A stretch of DNA of 64,000 nucleotides from Heterobilharzia americana (Eukaryota > Platyhelminthes > Trematoda > Strigeidida > Schistosomatidae): the NCBI GenBank assembly GCA_944470555.2, contig OX104134.1, forward strand, positions 53,621,890-53,685,889, written 5' to 3'. The notes under the pieces were generated by a model. It ran no database searches, was not told where the DNA came from, and saw nothing but the letters and a program-made list of their open reading frames with translations. Position 1 is the stretch's first letter; every line of letters begins with the position of its first letter. The position numbers were made by a program, and so were the translations under genes. Below are positions 38,651-49,861 of the stretch, piece after piece.

Positions 38651-41600
38651 ATTCTGACAGCAGAACATTTGTTTTTGGAACTAGTGAGAAAAAGGGTTTT
38701 CTTTGCTCTTAAACACTCAACAACAGCTTGAAATTTTAAATGTGGAAGACGATTACAGTGAGGAAATAATTGTTTCTTGTGACAAACTCACTCTTTTAGT
38801 TGTCCACTTGTGAAAACACAGTGCAGAGGATAGAACCTTCCAAAGTAATTTCCTGTCAGAGGCCATCAAAATATTTTCTCGTTAATAAAATATCATATAT
38901 TGCCTAAGAGTTAGTTGCGAATATTTTCTCTTGGAAGCTAATCATTACAAAACAAACAAGAAGGGATTGTACCTTCTTTTGAAAGTCTAGTAATGACTTT
39001 TTTATGCGAAAAAGTAGATTGTAATGATTATCGGTCTTTATAACCATTACCATGCGATATAATGAAGCAAGAATTCTTTGCTGTAAAGATTATCTGTGTT
39101 GAATGGTAGCTGGGGAAACGAATATAGTCTGTATGATGTATTATCACCGATTAGAAAAGAATAAATTCACTTACTTACCAAGGACTTAAGCTAATGTTTG
39201 CACAAAAGCACGTATGTATCTTTTAACTACCATCAACTAGGTGACCTAGTTTTTTGACTGGTTTTACGTAACACATATAACTTGAACATGTTTGTGAGGA
39301 CGTTATTAAAAGCGACACGTGTTTTGCTTGTTACAGCAGTGAAAACTCGACCAAAGCGTCGCATGTAAAACAAAGGAAAATGGAGGCAGGATGTTCCTCA
39401 TGATCGTGATACTAAACGTAAAGAAAATATTCTTTTACAGATAAAAAGAAATGTATATTTATTAGAAACACGTTTTAACTACAAAAACGTCAAAATTAAG
39501 TTGCTTTATGCCACGTTCCTGCTAACTAAAGCCATTTTTGAAAAAGCTCAGGGACTGAAAACTTCTTAAATAGATAAAGAATGATGCAACGGCCATTGTG
39601 AAGATGTGGAAAAAACCACTACAGGTAAAAATAAGGAATATAAAGTGAAAAAACCATACAAACTGGTAGCTGTAACTTGAGATAGTTGCTTTCTGCGAAC
39701 ATTAGCAATAATCTTGACTGAAAAAGTTGTTTATTAGATAACATCAAAATGTGAAAATAAAGATCTACCGAAAGCTAAAGCAAGATTGAGTAACTAGACT
39801 GCATGATGCAGTATAATACAGCTAAAAAAATTGAATGCAGTCCATCAGTGGAAAATTAAACAATGAGAGATGTAATAAGGTAGTGAGGGCACGAAAAAAA
39901 CAATTCCTTTGGATAAAATACATACACACTTCAAGTCCACAGTAATTCCAATAAATAAACAAATTCCTTTCTTCATACAGAGTTCAGGCTTAAAAATATG
40001 AGTTGCCATGGCTTCTAAAGTTTGAGGAAGTTTATTGGAACAGTTTTTATAAGATTCATAAGATACCAGTTTAATTCTTAATTGCTGAACTGTACTCACC
40101 TCTTTTAATTTGCATCTTTATTACTCAATCATACTTTCGAAAGTCTTCTGTCCTCACATTATATAATTCCTTTCTGAATATTCAAATTTTTAACCAAAAA
40201 GAAATCATAATTATCATGTATTTTATATATAATCTGACCTGGTATTAAAATCTGCCACAGTTCTCAAGTTTTATTTCTGCATTCTTTTCTACTGTAGAAT
40301 TCATGCATGCCTTCAGAAAGGTTGCAGTAATTCATTTGATTGGTTAATAGTTAACTGTGGTTTACATGACGAATAATGTATGCATGATTTATTCCCGTTT
40401 TGTCAAACGTTTTTTATTCTGTCTCTGAGACACGTTTCCATTAAGTTTTCTCTTTGGTGTGAATGATTAATTTTGATAGGCTCAGTCCTACCTAGTTTAC
40501 GAAGGTTGTTACATATTGTTTAGTGTATGCATGACATTACATTCAAATACGCATTGTAAAAAAAGTAAATTAGATATCCGTTTTAGCCAACAATGTATTT
40601 TGATTTCTTACGCAACTTAGTTTTTGAAACATAAGCAATCTCTGCCGTTAATTTATTCGTTCTCCCTCACTAAAGCTGTTTGCGTGCTTACAAACGATTT
40701 TTAAGAAAAACAATGCGGTACTTGAGTAAAGTGGTAGTCTATTTTAGGGTTGTTGTATGCTCCTTCGCTTTACTGACAACTATAGTAAACCTAATGAATA
40801 GAAGACGCTTTCCTGACTGTCGGATTCACTTATACAATGGACATAGTGGCCAGGTTTTTGAATAAACAAACCCTAGGAGATGATAAGTAGCGAGGAATCA
40901 TACAGAAGTAGTCACTAGAGGATAGGATAATTAATAGACCATGGACCGAAAATGATGAAATCTGTGTTGCCGGTTGAAGTTTTCAATATTTAAATCTGTG
41001 ATGTCAAGGCAGAAAAGAAATTCATTCAGAAAGAGAAAATGCTATCTTATTGGAGATTGAAAATGTAAAGTCATCCTTTGAAACGCCTATCCTTTTCCCT
41101 TTACCTTTATTTCGTTTCCTTTCTACGTTGTGTCTGAAGACCTTGGCTAGTGGAACCCTCGTATTTATTGATGTCTTTATCCTGGATAATGCTTTCCATG
41201 TTTCATTAATGTATCCTTATGATATTCACTCCAATGACTACAAATCACCATCTCACAGTGACATATATCCACGGTGTTTAAATTATCTCCTACTGCTTGT
41301 CCATAACCTTGTACTGACAGTTTGATCAACAGAGAAGCGATTATTGTCCGATTTTTAAAATTTGCATCAAGCCAACCCGGTTTACTCCTAAACCTGATTG
41401 TTGTAAAACTGAAATATTTTCGCATGTATGCTTCTAAAGGTTAGGAACGAAATCATGGAAAAACACTTTTCTCCTTTGAATTTTCTTATCCAAAGTATAA
41501 TTCTGCGTAAAATCGGGTATTAGCGTTATTCTCCATTGACAATGTACATTATTTACAACTTTATTGAGGAAATGAGTTTATAATTCTCACCTAGAGCAGT

Positions 41601-42180
41601 TTTCATGTGGTGAAAAGTGTTAGAAAGTAGTGTACAGAAAGTTGAGACAAATTAATGAACTGAAAAATCTTTCTCTACACTTAACATTACCAGCATTTCA
41701 TCTGGCCCTAGAATTTATTTAGATATGTGGTTAGTGACGTAATTAAAAACACTTATTGGCTGACCTGCGATCATATTTAAGAATTTTTAATGACATCTAA
41801 TCAGAGGGTTTACTCTAGAACATATATGTTTATCCATCTTATCAACTCTCAACAAAAACTGAATACCAGTGTAGTTGTCTGTTATTTGGGGGTCAGAATT
41901 TGACGAATTCACAAGCTCATAATAACAAACGAGAATAATAGACTTGCAGGGAATCTCTTATAGAGATTCAAAGTAATCTGGTCACTTTCATTGGAACGTT
42001 AAACTGAAGATAACTCCATTTAATTAATATTTCTGGTGAGATAAAATCCACCTCATTTAGGATTTGTTCAATACTTCTAAATCCTGGTAAATAAGTATGC
42101 AAGACCACTCCCGATAGCAGGCTTGAGAAATAAACAGTAACATAGTAATGCAGTTGACCAATTCAAAAACGTTTGAATCG
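38651..42180. other. AT-rich stretch without recognised gene
   Basis: No domain-bearing open frame. The 91- and 82-codon frames at 41050-41425 overlap on opposite strands and neither is convincing. Confidence 0.4.
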
Positions 42181-42423
42181 ACCACCACCACCACCACTGC
42201 CACCATCACGTGCAACTCGTCCAGAAATACTACACGCATCCACAGAATTATCAGTGAACGCAAGTCCTCCAACAAAAGATGGAGTCAACTCCTGAACGCC
42301 AGGCCATAAAGTTGCGGAAATCCGGAAAAGCAGCAGGATCAAATGGAATCCCACCAGAAGCACTGAAAACAGACGCTGAGACATCAGCAGCGGACACGCT
42401 CACACCACTAATGTAGAAGGTTT

Positions 42424-42459
42424 GGAAGGAAGGAAGGAAGGAAGGAAGGAAGGAAGAGA
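42424..42459 (+). repeat. (GGAA)n expansion inside SR2
   Basis: About nine GAAG units interrupt the RT frame where the family has one or two (KVWKEG region). The frame is lost or altered after it. Confidence 0.9.
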
Positions 42460-42895
42460 AGGTACCTCCCGATTGACTGGAAGGAGAGTTTCCTTGTCAA
42501 AACCCCAAGGAAGGTGGGTGATCTAATTCTATGCAAGAACTGACGTGGAATCGTGCTTCTGTCGCTGTCCACCCCAAGCAAAATATTAGGCTGCGTCATC
42601 CTGGAGAGACTAGAAGATGCTCTGCATTCAAAATTACTACCGGGACAGGCTGGCTGACTGGCTGGATTCAGGAGGAATAAATCATGTGCAGATCAAACTG
42701 CAACGCAACGCTACGCTACACATCATCATAGAACAGAGCATAGAATGGCAGTCAACTCAACTCAACTCAACTTCATCGACTTTGAGAAGGCCAGCGTTCA
42801 ACAGCATCGACCGAGAAGTAATTTGTCAGGCAACTGCTTCAACACTACAGCTTCAGTGCCACAAGCCTTTAACAACCTCATTCAACAGCAGCTAT

Positions 42896-42926
<31 letters not shown>
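42896..42926 (+). repeat. (ATG)n expansion inside SR2
   Basis: Ten ATG/GAT units sit between ctat and aagctatatgccgagtg. The copy at 60.7 kb has only atatatgaaaagg at this point, so the tract has grown within the element. Confidence 0.9.
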
Positions 42927-42927
<1 letters not shown>

Positions 42928-43061
42928 GCTATATGCCGAGTGATTCACAATGGGAAGCTCAGCTGACTGACGCTTTTGAAGTGAAGTGAAGACAGGAAGG
43001 AGAAAGACAAGGCTGCCACCTACCATCACCGAAGATCACCCTGATTGTGGTCGACTGAACT

Positions 43062-43093
43062 GGACTTGTCTGGACTGGACTGGACTGGACTGG
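43062..43093 (+). repeat. (GGACT)n expansion inside SR2
   Basis: Five or more GGACT units stand where the minus copy at 62.5 kb reads gacttgactggactagatc. The seed of the repeat is therefore present in the family and has been amplified here. Confidence 0.85.
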
Positions 43094-43345
43094 ATCCTGC
43101 AAGAGACCGTGAGGAGGTGTGAGAAGAGGAGCATATGCTGGCTGGACCGATGAAAGGATCCCAGAAGATTTGGATTTCGCAGATGATGATTTCTGTCTAA
43201 TGTCTTGTAACAAAAACTCGATGATCTACTGGCGAAAACCAACAAGTTGGTAGAAGAGGCGAGGCAAGGCTGGACTAGGTGAGACATCGGAGATTGGACT
43301 TGGTTCAGGTGAAGGTAGAGAGGTGTAGACAGAGGTGATGAAGGT

Positions 43346-43362
43346 ACCCAACAACCACAACC

Positions 43363-43394
<32 letters not shown>

Positions 43395-43436
43395 CAACAC
43401 TAGCAGTAACAGCAACAGCAACAACAAGCACCAATC
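43346..43436 (+). repeat. (CAC/CAA)n tract inside SR2
   Basis: A run of CCA then CAA then AGCAAC units, about 90 bases, with no counterpart in the 60.9-kb copy. Confidence 0.9.
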
Positions 43437-44020
43437 ACCATCAACTGCACTACACTGCACTGCACTGCACTCAGCATAAAGCACAAACAAGACCTATATT
43501 TCCAACACTAATTCAGTCAAGCAAGTCAGTGCTTGTATGTGATGGTTGGGAGACTTGGCGCATCATGAAAAGCATTTCCAACAAACTACAGACAGCCTAC
43601 ATCAACAGCTGCCGCCCACGCCCACTCCATACTGTCACCGAAGATCACATCAGATCAGATCAGATCAGATGGTCAGAATAATAAGAATAAGCAACAAGGA
43701 ACTCTGGCTAGCTGGTAACCAACCAACCAGCAAGCCATCGCCTAACAAACATGCAGTAGGAGAAAGTGGAGATGGATTGAATTGGGCATACACTGAGAAG
43801 GCCGATTGGGGACATCACGCTCCAGGCCTGTCCATCGAGTGGAAGCCAGATGGGAAACGACGAGTTGGGCGTTCCAGCTGTGGTGACATGGAGGAGATTG
43901 TGTGAGGAAGAAGTGAAAGCTTGTGGGCGGTCGTTGAGCCAGGTTGATAGGACCGTCGGTAAGAGGGTGCAATGGCGACTTGCTACTGAATCCCTGTGTT
44001 TCACTAGGAACCCAACAGAC

Positions 44021-44090
<70 letters not shown>
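44021..44090 (+). repeat. (TAA)n tail of SR2
   Basis: About 23 TAA units right after cactaggaacccaacagac, the conserved end of SR2. The copy at 52.9 kb ends with a similar aataataaataataat. The tail marks the 3' end of insertion. Confidence 0.9.
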
Positions 44091-44318
44091 GTAATTCAGT
44101 AACCATAAGAACTAAGAGAAGGATAATTTTTTTTTGGCTTTTCATGGTAGCATAAACAGTCGATTACTGACTAGGTAAACTGAAAAAAGATCTCAAAGTA
44201 TGAAGGAGAAATTTTAATTTACCCCCAGATAAGAGAAGAAGCAAGTTTATTTCGATGCTAGAACACTGTGTAGCCATTAGTTTCTCACTTTCGTCAACTT
44301 CACGTATTGTAGTCAACT

Positions 44319-44320
<2 letters not shown>

Positions 44321-44362
<42 letters not shown>
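44321..44362. repeat. (AT)n microsatellite
   Basis: About 21 AT units, 230 bases beyond the SR2 tail. Confidence 0.95.
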
Positions 44363-44364
<2 letters not shown>

Positions 44365-46529
44365 GCCAAAATTCTTCTTATCACTATTAGTATGCAATTA
44401 AATATGTTGGATCTAAAAATTTTAAAAGTCTATCGAGTTTAATGGCTGTTAAGTGAATGAAAAAAGACCCATTGGACCATTAAACTATTAATATGAGGTC
44501 GAAATGTACAACCAGGTTCTGCAGTGAAGACAGTTTCTTAGTTAAGTTTAACTAAATAACACCTGCTTTTAGGTAAAAAGGTTTAAATAAATTCATGACA
44601 TTTACAATATTGTGTCTCAGATTTCAGCCAAGATTAACAGCTTTAAAGCATACGCTGAAACTGCTTCTTTTACTACTTGGTATCAAAATGATTTAATTCA
44701 ATAAACGACTGTTTTCTCTTGCTAATTTCAAAAGTCACTTATTTGAAAACTGTAAGTTATTGTAACGGTTTCGAAAGTTCGGTGATGATCAAACGCCGTT
44801 GTTAAGAGCTTCTAAGGTGTTACTTTGTGCAGTTTTCAGGACCGTAAATAAACTTGTAGCATACAAAGGTATTATATGAAGAAATCCCCTTAAAAAGCAA
44901 TCTAATTATAAATGTTATGAGATAAAACGAATAAATGGGACAAGCATTCTGGATCATCAGTCGGAAATGATATTATTACTCAAATACTTTTCTGCTCTTA
45001 CCTTGATAACATCTAAATCATAGCTTACAACAAATACTTTGATCACACTCAATAGATATTAGTGAGCTGAATTAAGTGGATACATTTTGTGCAATAAAAT
45101 GACCCTTAGTTATAGTTGGTAACACGTTTTATAATCGGAAATTCTGTAAATATTTGTCATGTTTTACTAATTTTGTAGTGTATTTACACAAAGCAAATTT
45201 TAAAAGTAATAAAGAGTTATGGCTGTGTAAATATTTCAGACATAGTTTATAACCCTTGTTAATTTATAGTTCACAAAAATTGGTGACGGAGTATTTTTTC
45301 ATATAATTCAAAAACAGGCGTATATACAACTAAGGATATTTCTAATCAGTATGTAGTTAGTTTGGTTAGTTTTAATGCATTTAGAACTGTAGATTTTTTC
45401 AGAGATGGAAACTAATCTTCTCCCACCTTATTATCATTATTTTAGCAATGAATATACGCAATATCCTTCTTAATTGTTCTCCGACTGCATTTGAATTAGA
45501 CCAGATTTTCCTTCACCTATCTGCACACAATGTCCTTGAAACGGTAAAATGAAACTGGGTTTTACCTACTGAGTTAAGGAGCCCTTACTGAGATGGTTTT
45601 ATTATTGTTAATGTATCGCCTCTGCTTGGAAAATTAGTAATAAAATCTGTTTACATTACCAATTTGTATTATCTTGTACAGAATAAACATGACATAGAAA
45701 CTGCTTAATCTTTCTTCCGCAGTCATAAATCTCAAGCGGTTTGGCAAAAAACCAACCGCTACACTGTAAATGCATAGCCTAATCCGTAGAAATTAACTTG
45801 ATTAGCATGAGGTTGCACAATCAGTGGTAGTATCTTCAAACTCTGTGGTTAAAATGACTTACTTTAGTGAGACTATAATTAGTCATCGTTTATGTATAAA
45901 GCCTTCTGCCTATTTTTGCCTACTGCTTATTTTTAATTTTATTCAGTATCCATTTTAGGCAATACGTTAGTGATGATTTGAATCACTATCCAAAACGCTT
46001 TGCCAATATCACCATTATTTCCATTTGTCTTCCCTTGACCTTATGTAAAGCTTTTAAGGTTTCTATTGACTAAGTTTAATCACTTCAAAAGTTTGCATGA
46101 AAATGTGTCATGCTGTGCACCATCATGTATCAGTTTATTCAGACATTCAAAATACTGTCGGTTAGTCAGCAGTATTTCTTTTGAGAAGCTTAAGGGGTAA
46201 TTTGACGTAATGACCTTAAGTTTACAATATGTTTTGCAGTTTATTGAGTGTATATCCCATAATATCTCTGTTTATTTAATCTTCCATTAATGACTCAAGC
46301 CTAAATCGCATTTATTGGTACTATAAGTATACAGCATTTGGAAGTAATTAGAAGAATATGTGAGTAACTGTAAAATGTAAACATGAAGAAATTCGAAACA
46401 TCAGAGTTTTTCAAGGTGAGAAGACATACACTTGGCATGTCGTTTGTTTAAGTGTACTTTTGAGTTACTGATAACTGTAATTAGCGATCACTGGGCTTAA
46501 AAGATGTTCTGACTCTTGTAATCATGCTT
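44363..46529. other. AT-rich stretch without recognised gene
   Basis: No recognisable feature on either strand. Confidence 0.4.
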
Positions 46530-46850
46530 CTAATTTCCCGTTGGAAGATTGGCTCCTATGCTTATTCCTCGATACTGTCGGATATTCGCGATGTTATACT
46601 GATGTTAGTGACTAGCAGAGGAGTCCCTGATGAGCGCTTTACCCTACTTGGGACTCGTCAGTTGGAAGTGCCCGCACCCCGGCGAGTAATGTTGTCCACA
46701 CGGAAATTTGAACTCAGTCAAACGTCAGAGCTTTTTGAGGTTTTGAGCCTCGGTGGGAACAGAATCACTCACTGGGCTGCACGTACATCTAGCTGATAAG
46801 TCCCAAAAAGGACGAAACCCACGTCCTGAATTCCTCAACTAGTCATCAAG
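46530..46850 (+). ncRNA. Hammerhead SINE (Sm-alpha-like), copy 5, longest
   Basis: Markedly more GC-rich than its surroundings. Near 46738 a B-box-like gaggttttgagcctc is followed by ggtgggaacagaatcactca, then a hammerhead (46781-46834): acatctagctgataagtccc, loop aaaa, ggacgaaac, cacgtcctgaattcc. Helix II (tcc/gga) and the 3' box cgaaac are intact. The 5' core is CTGATAA rather than CUGAUGA, a change of G8, the general acid. About 240 bases upstream of the ribozyme probably belong to the SINE body, which would make this the most complete copy here. Confidence 0.65.
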
Positions 46851-47479
46851 ATGAATATTCTGCTCTTTTTAATACTGTTCATGAATTCTAGACATTACCA
46901 CTATCTAATATCTCCCCCCGATTTATTCTACTGTGCTAATGAGAATTACTTAAAGAATATTCATAACATGAGTCACCGCAACGTATAGCTTTCAGGGAGT
47001 TTCAAGTTAAGCTTATTGATAGATCGTTGCAGAGAACGACTAAAAAGCATAGTTTCATCTTCATTGAGGTTGACAAATACATTCTCCCAACTATTATTAG
47101 TGACGTTCTTACCAATTCAGAAAAAAGTATTCCGATTTACGCCTTTTATTGTTTAGCATTGTTTCCCCAATGCTTTCCTCATCAGTAGATTAAAATACTC
47201 CTACTTATATGAGGCTTGTTCAACAACGCACTGGTTGACAATTTCGTAGAGATGATTTTTGAGGTGCCCATAGTTCTCATGATCTAAATTCATCACTTCT
47301 CGATTATCTGATTTGAATTCACAGCTGTTTACACGAAGTGACCGAGATTTGGTATTTGGCGTCTTCTTTTCGATAACTAGTGTCCAAGTAGGTAACTGTA
47401 AGAACATACTTTACTGTGTTTGATATCATTTGTGATTTTGCTAGCCATCAAGTCACTTCACGGAGATCTTTCAACTGCA
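46851..47479. other. Stretch without recognised gene
   Basis: No feature identified. The minus-strand frame of 68 codons at 47201-47407 has no motif. Confidence 0.4.
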
Positions 47480-47755
47480 GCCTTATGAAAATTACGCATC
47501 AGTCCCAACTCATCGACGACACTGGATGGAGATCGCATTATACGTGAACTGACAGAAGTAGGAAATATAGACCACTAAATTTCAACTCAGTGACTCAATG
47601 GCAACGTGCTGGCTACGGAACCTGAAGGTCATGGGTTTGACCCCTGAAGGCGCACTGCTACGGAGTCCCACATCAGGGAGACAGCTGTCCAGCGCTCTCA
47701 GGCTTCTAATGTTTCTCCAGCTGACGTCAGTCCATGATGAATGCCAACCTGAAAA
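47480..47755 (+). repeat. tRNA-derived SINE-like element, copy 5 (plus)
   Basis: It aligns with 6850-7107 from gtgaactgacagaagtagga through to ccatgatgaatgccaacctg. The tRNA-like head is the best preserved of the five: A box tggcaacgtgctggc (47599-47613) and B box gggtttgacccc (47633-47644), about 20 bases apart, as in a tRNA without a long intron. It could still be recognised by TFIIIC. The 3' end lacks an obvious A-rich or simple-repeat tail. Confidence 0.65.
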
Positions 47756-48323
47756 GATAAATATTCAAAACTTTTCGGCGTATTACTTGTTTCCTTCCAT
47801 ACTGATGCCTATGATACATATTAATATTGCTTATTTCAGACCATTACCTAACCCTTTTGCCGAGGATCCATATTAAATTCAAATCACTAGAGAATTGTTC
47901 ATAAGGATAAATTCAAGTCTATGATTTCAATTGTAAATATGTTTGGAACACAGTCTTGAATAGTATTTTTGTTGTCGTGGCATAATGTGTCTTCAAAATA
48001 TATCTAAGGTGTAACCTGAATGCAAATGAAACGAGGATTCAATTATATACTGAAAAGATGGTGTAATAGCTTATGATAGATTTTGAGATAACTAGTTACA
48101 CTGTAGATTATCGTGACACTGAACCACAGAGGTGAAAACCTCGTATTTTTGACTTCAAAATTCTGCCTTATATTCATGAAGCACTTCTGAAATCACCTTG
48201 TTCAACCCTAATTTTTCTTATGAAGCTGAGCACCTACTTTCTTTTGGCAAGATGTAATCTCAGATACTCCCTCTAATGTTAAGGCCATAAAGTTCGGTAA
48301 TATTGCGTCATCAGTCCGGGAAA
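47756..48323. other. AT-rich stretch up to the assembly gap
   Basis: No gene. The last 40 bases (aggccataaagttcgg...) resemble aggccataaagttgcgg of the 42.3-kb SR2 copy, so a further SR2 piece may enter the gap. Confidence 0.3.
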
Positions 48324-48823
48324 NNNNNNNNNNNNNNNNNNNNNNNNNNNNNNNNNNNNNNNNNNNNNNNNNNNNNNNNNNNNNNNNNNNNNNNNNNNNN
48401 NNNNNNNNNNNNNNNNNNNNNNNNNNNNNNNNNNNNNNNNNNNNNNNNNNNNNNNNNNNNNNNNNNNNNNNNNNNNNNNNNNNNNNNNNNNNNNNNNNNN
48501 NNNNNNNNNNNNNNNNNNNNNNNNNNNNNNNNNNNNNNNNNNNNNNNNNNNNNNNNNNNNNNNNNNNNNNNNNNNNNNNNNNNNNNNNNNNNNNNNNNNN
48601 NNNNNNNNNNNNNNNNNNNNNNNNNNNNNNNNNNNNNNNNNNNNNNNNNNNNNNNNNNNNNNNNNNNNNNNNNNNNNNNNNNNNNNNNNNNNNNNNNNNN
48701 NNNNNNNNNNNNNNNNNNNNNNNNNNNNNNNNNNNNNNNNNNNNNNNNNNNNNNNNNNNNNNNNNNNNNNNNNNNNNNNNNNNNNNNNNNNNNNNNNNNN
48801 NNNNNNNNNNNNNNNNNNNNNNN
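48324..48823. other. Assembly gap, 500 N
   Basis: Exactly 500 N, a conventional placeholder, so the true distance is unknown. The left arm of the large inverted repeat begins at the first base after it. Confidence 1.
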
Positions 48824-49861
48824 ATACTAGGGCTGCTTTCAGCCAGGAACTGACCAGACAGTTATCTCAACAGGAAAATGTCTCTCATCCAAAATAAGCG
48901 TCACCCTATCTCCTACCTGTTATTCAAACAGCGTTAAAGACCGTAAATGACTATGAGAACGTTGATCTCAGCAGCTTCTTTGGGACAAATGGATGGAGGT
49001 GAATGCCTTCCTACCGAGAAGGATAAGCCTATGGTTCAATCCCAGAAGAGACGAATGGAACGGTGAGCGAAACACTTCCAGAACAGTTCAGCTGGCCTCT
49101 AGCTACTCTTCCATTACCCGCTATTCAGCCCGGATCCAAAATAGAACATTGAGGTAGGGTCTCCAACACTTGCTGCAGTTAAGAAGGCTGTAAGCAATCT
49201 GAAAGAAGCTGGCGTATGAGAATCTGACTGGTGTCACCTACTAATTATCCTAGTCTTAAAGAAAGAGGAGAAATCCTCTTGCGATAATTACATGGTTATC
49301 AGCCTGACGAACATAGTGCCTAAAATTCTACGCCCTACAATCAGCAATCATCAGCTAACCTGAGGAAATGAAGCAGGTTTCAGATTTGATCAACTAGGTA
49401 TTCACACTCAGCAGGGTTCTGAAACAGTGGCATACAGACTGATCCCAGCCATTAGCTGTATCCCTCCACCTGAAGGAGGCTTTCGACTCCATCAGTTTGA
49501 GAGCTTTTATGGCAAGATTTCTCACTGAAACGGGTGTTGAGTTAGTATATTACACTGTTCAAGGCTTTGAACACTAACACTCGTGAGCGCGTTAGAGCCT
49601 ATGCTAAGTTGTCAGGTGGGTTGTGTACGTCAAATGGTGTCTGTCAACTTGATCGTAAACGTACCTGTGTAGGTCTCCCTCTCGTAATCTGACTTTGCTA
49701 GGATTTATCTTATCATAGGAAAATCCGTAGTATATCTGTAGTGCGCAGCTGACATAGACCTTTTAGGTGAAATCATTGACGAGATGCAGAGTCCTCTGAA
49801 CAACTGGACTAGCAATTTGTGAATGTTTGGGATGCGAATATTCAAGCTTTAGAAGATGTCA
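48824..49861 (+). pseudogene. LINE element 2, RT region (left copy), decayed
   Basis: Frames on the plus strand give the RT blocks ENRYD-like remnants, then SCDNYMVISLTNIVPKIL (from about 49280), EAGFRFDQL (49371), a damaged FLDL block and the relic CAADIDLLGEIIDEMQ (about 49745) for the YADD-containing motif, with FGMR shortly after. Order and spacing match an endonuclease/RT non-LTR element. Stops and frameshifts occur every 20-40 codons. Unlike normal LINE copies, which lose the 5' end, this one stops in the RT and lacks its 3' end at the junction with element 1. The endonuclease part that should precede it lies in the gap; it is visible in the right copy. Confidence 0.65.

Larger units (their letters stand above)
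42181..44090 (+). mobile_element. SR2-type RTE non-LTR retrotransposon, RT region to 3' tail, with internal repeat expansions
   Basis: The RT region begins with a frame giving KSGKAAGSNGIPPEALK (42305-42365), the RTE motif SGKAAGPD-x-IP-x-EALK. The element continues with EQSIEWQ and FIDFEKA (about 42733-42790), then a frame-broken FADD region near 43175, IFNT..KSVLV-like remnants near 43500 and a C-terminal open frame (43850-44018) with DRTVGKRVQWRLATESLC. It ends in a (TAA)n tail (44021-44090), as SR2 elements do. Comparison with the other SR2 copies here (60655-61390, 61460-62606, 63797-64000) shows extra tandem repeats in this copy only. These are CCA, GGAA, TCAAC, ATG, GGACT, CAC/CAA, TGCAC and GATCA units at separate places. 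These, plus frameshifts, make it dead. The domain order and the RTE-type C-terminus support the family call. Confidence 0.8.

Noticed and set aside
42897..43490. Poly-Met/poly-Asp and poly-Val/Leu frames
   Set aside because: Produced by the ATG and CAC/CAA expansions inside SR2.
43708..44155. Poly-leucine and poly-asparagine frames (up to 145 codons)
   Set aside because: The long runs are translations of the (TAA)n tail of SR2. Only the first part of the plus-strand frame (43850-44018) is a real SR2 C-terminal remnant.
48303..48830. 175-codon open frame
   Set aside because: It runs through the 500-N gap and has no real sequence.
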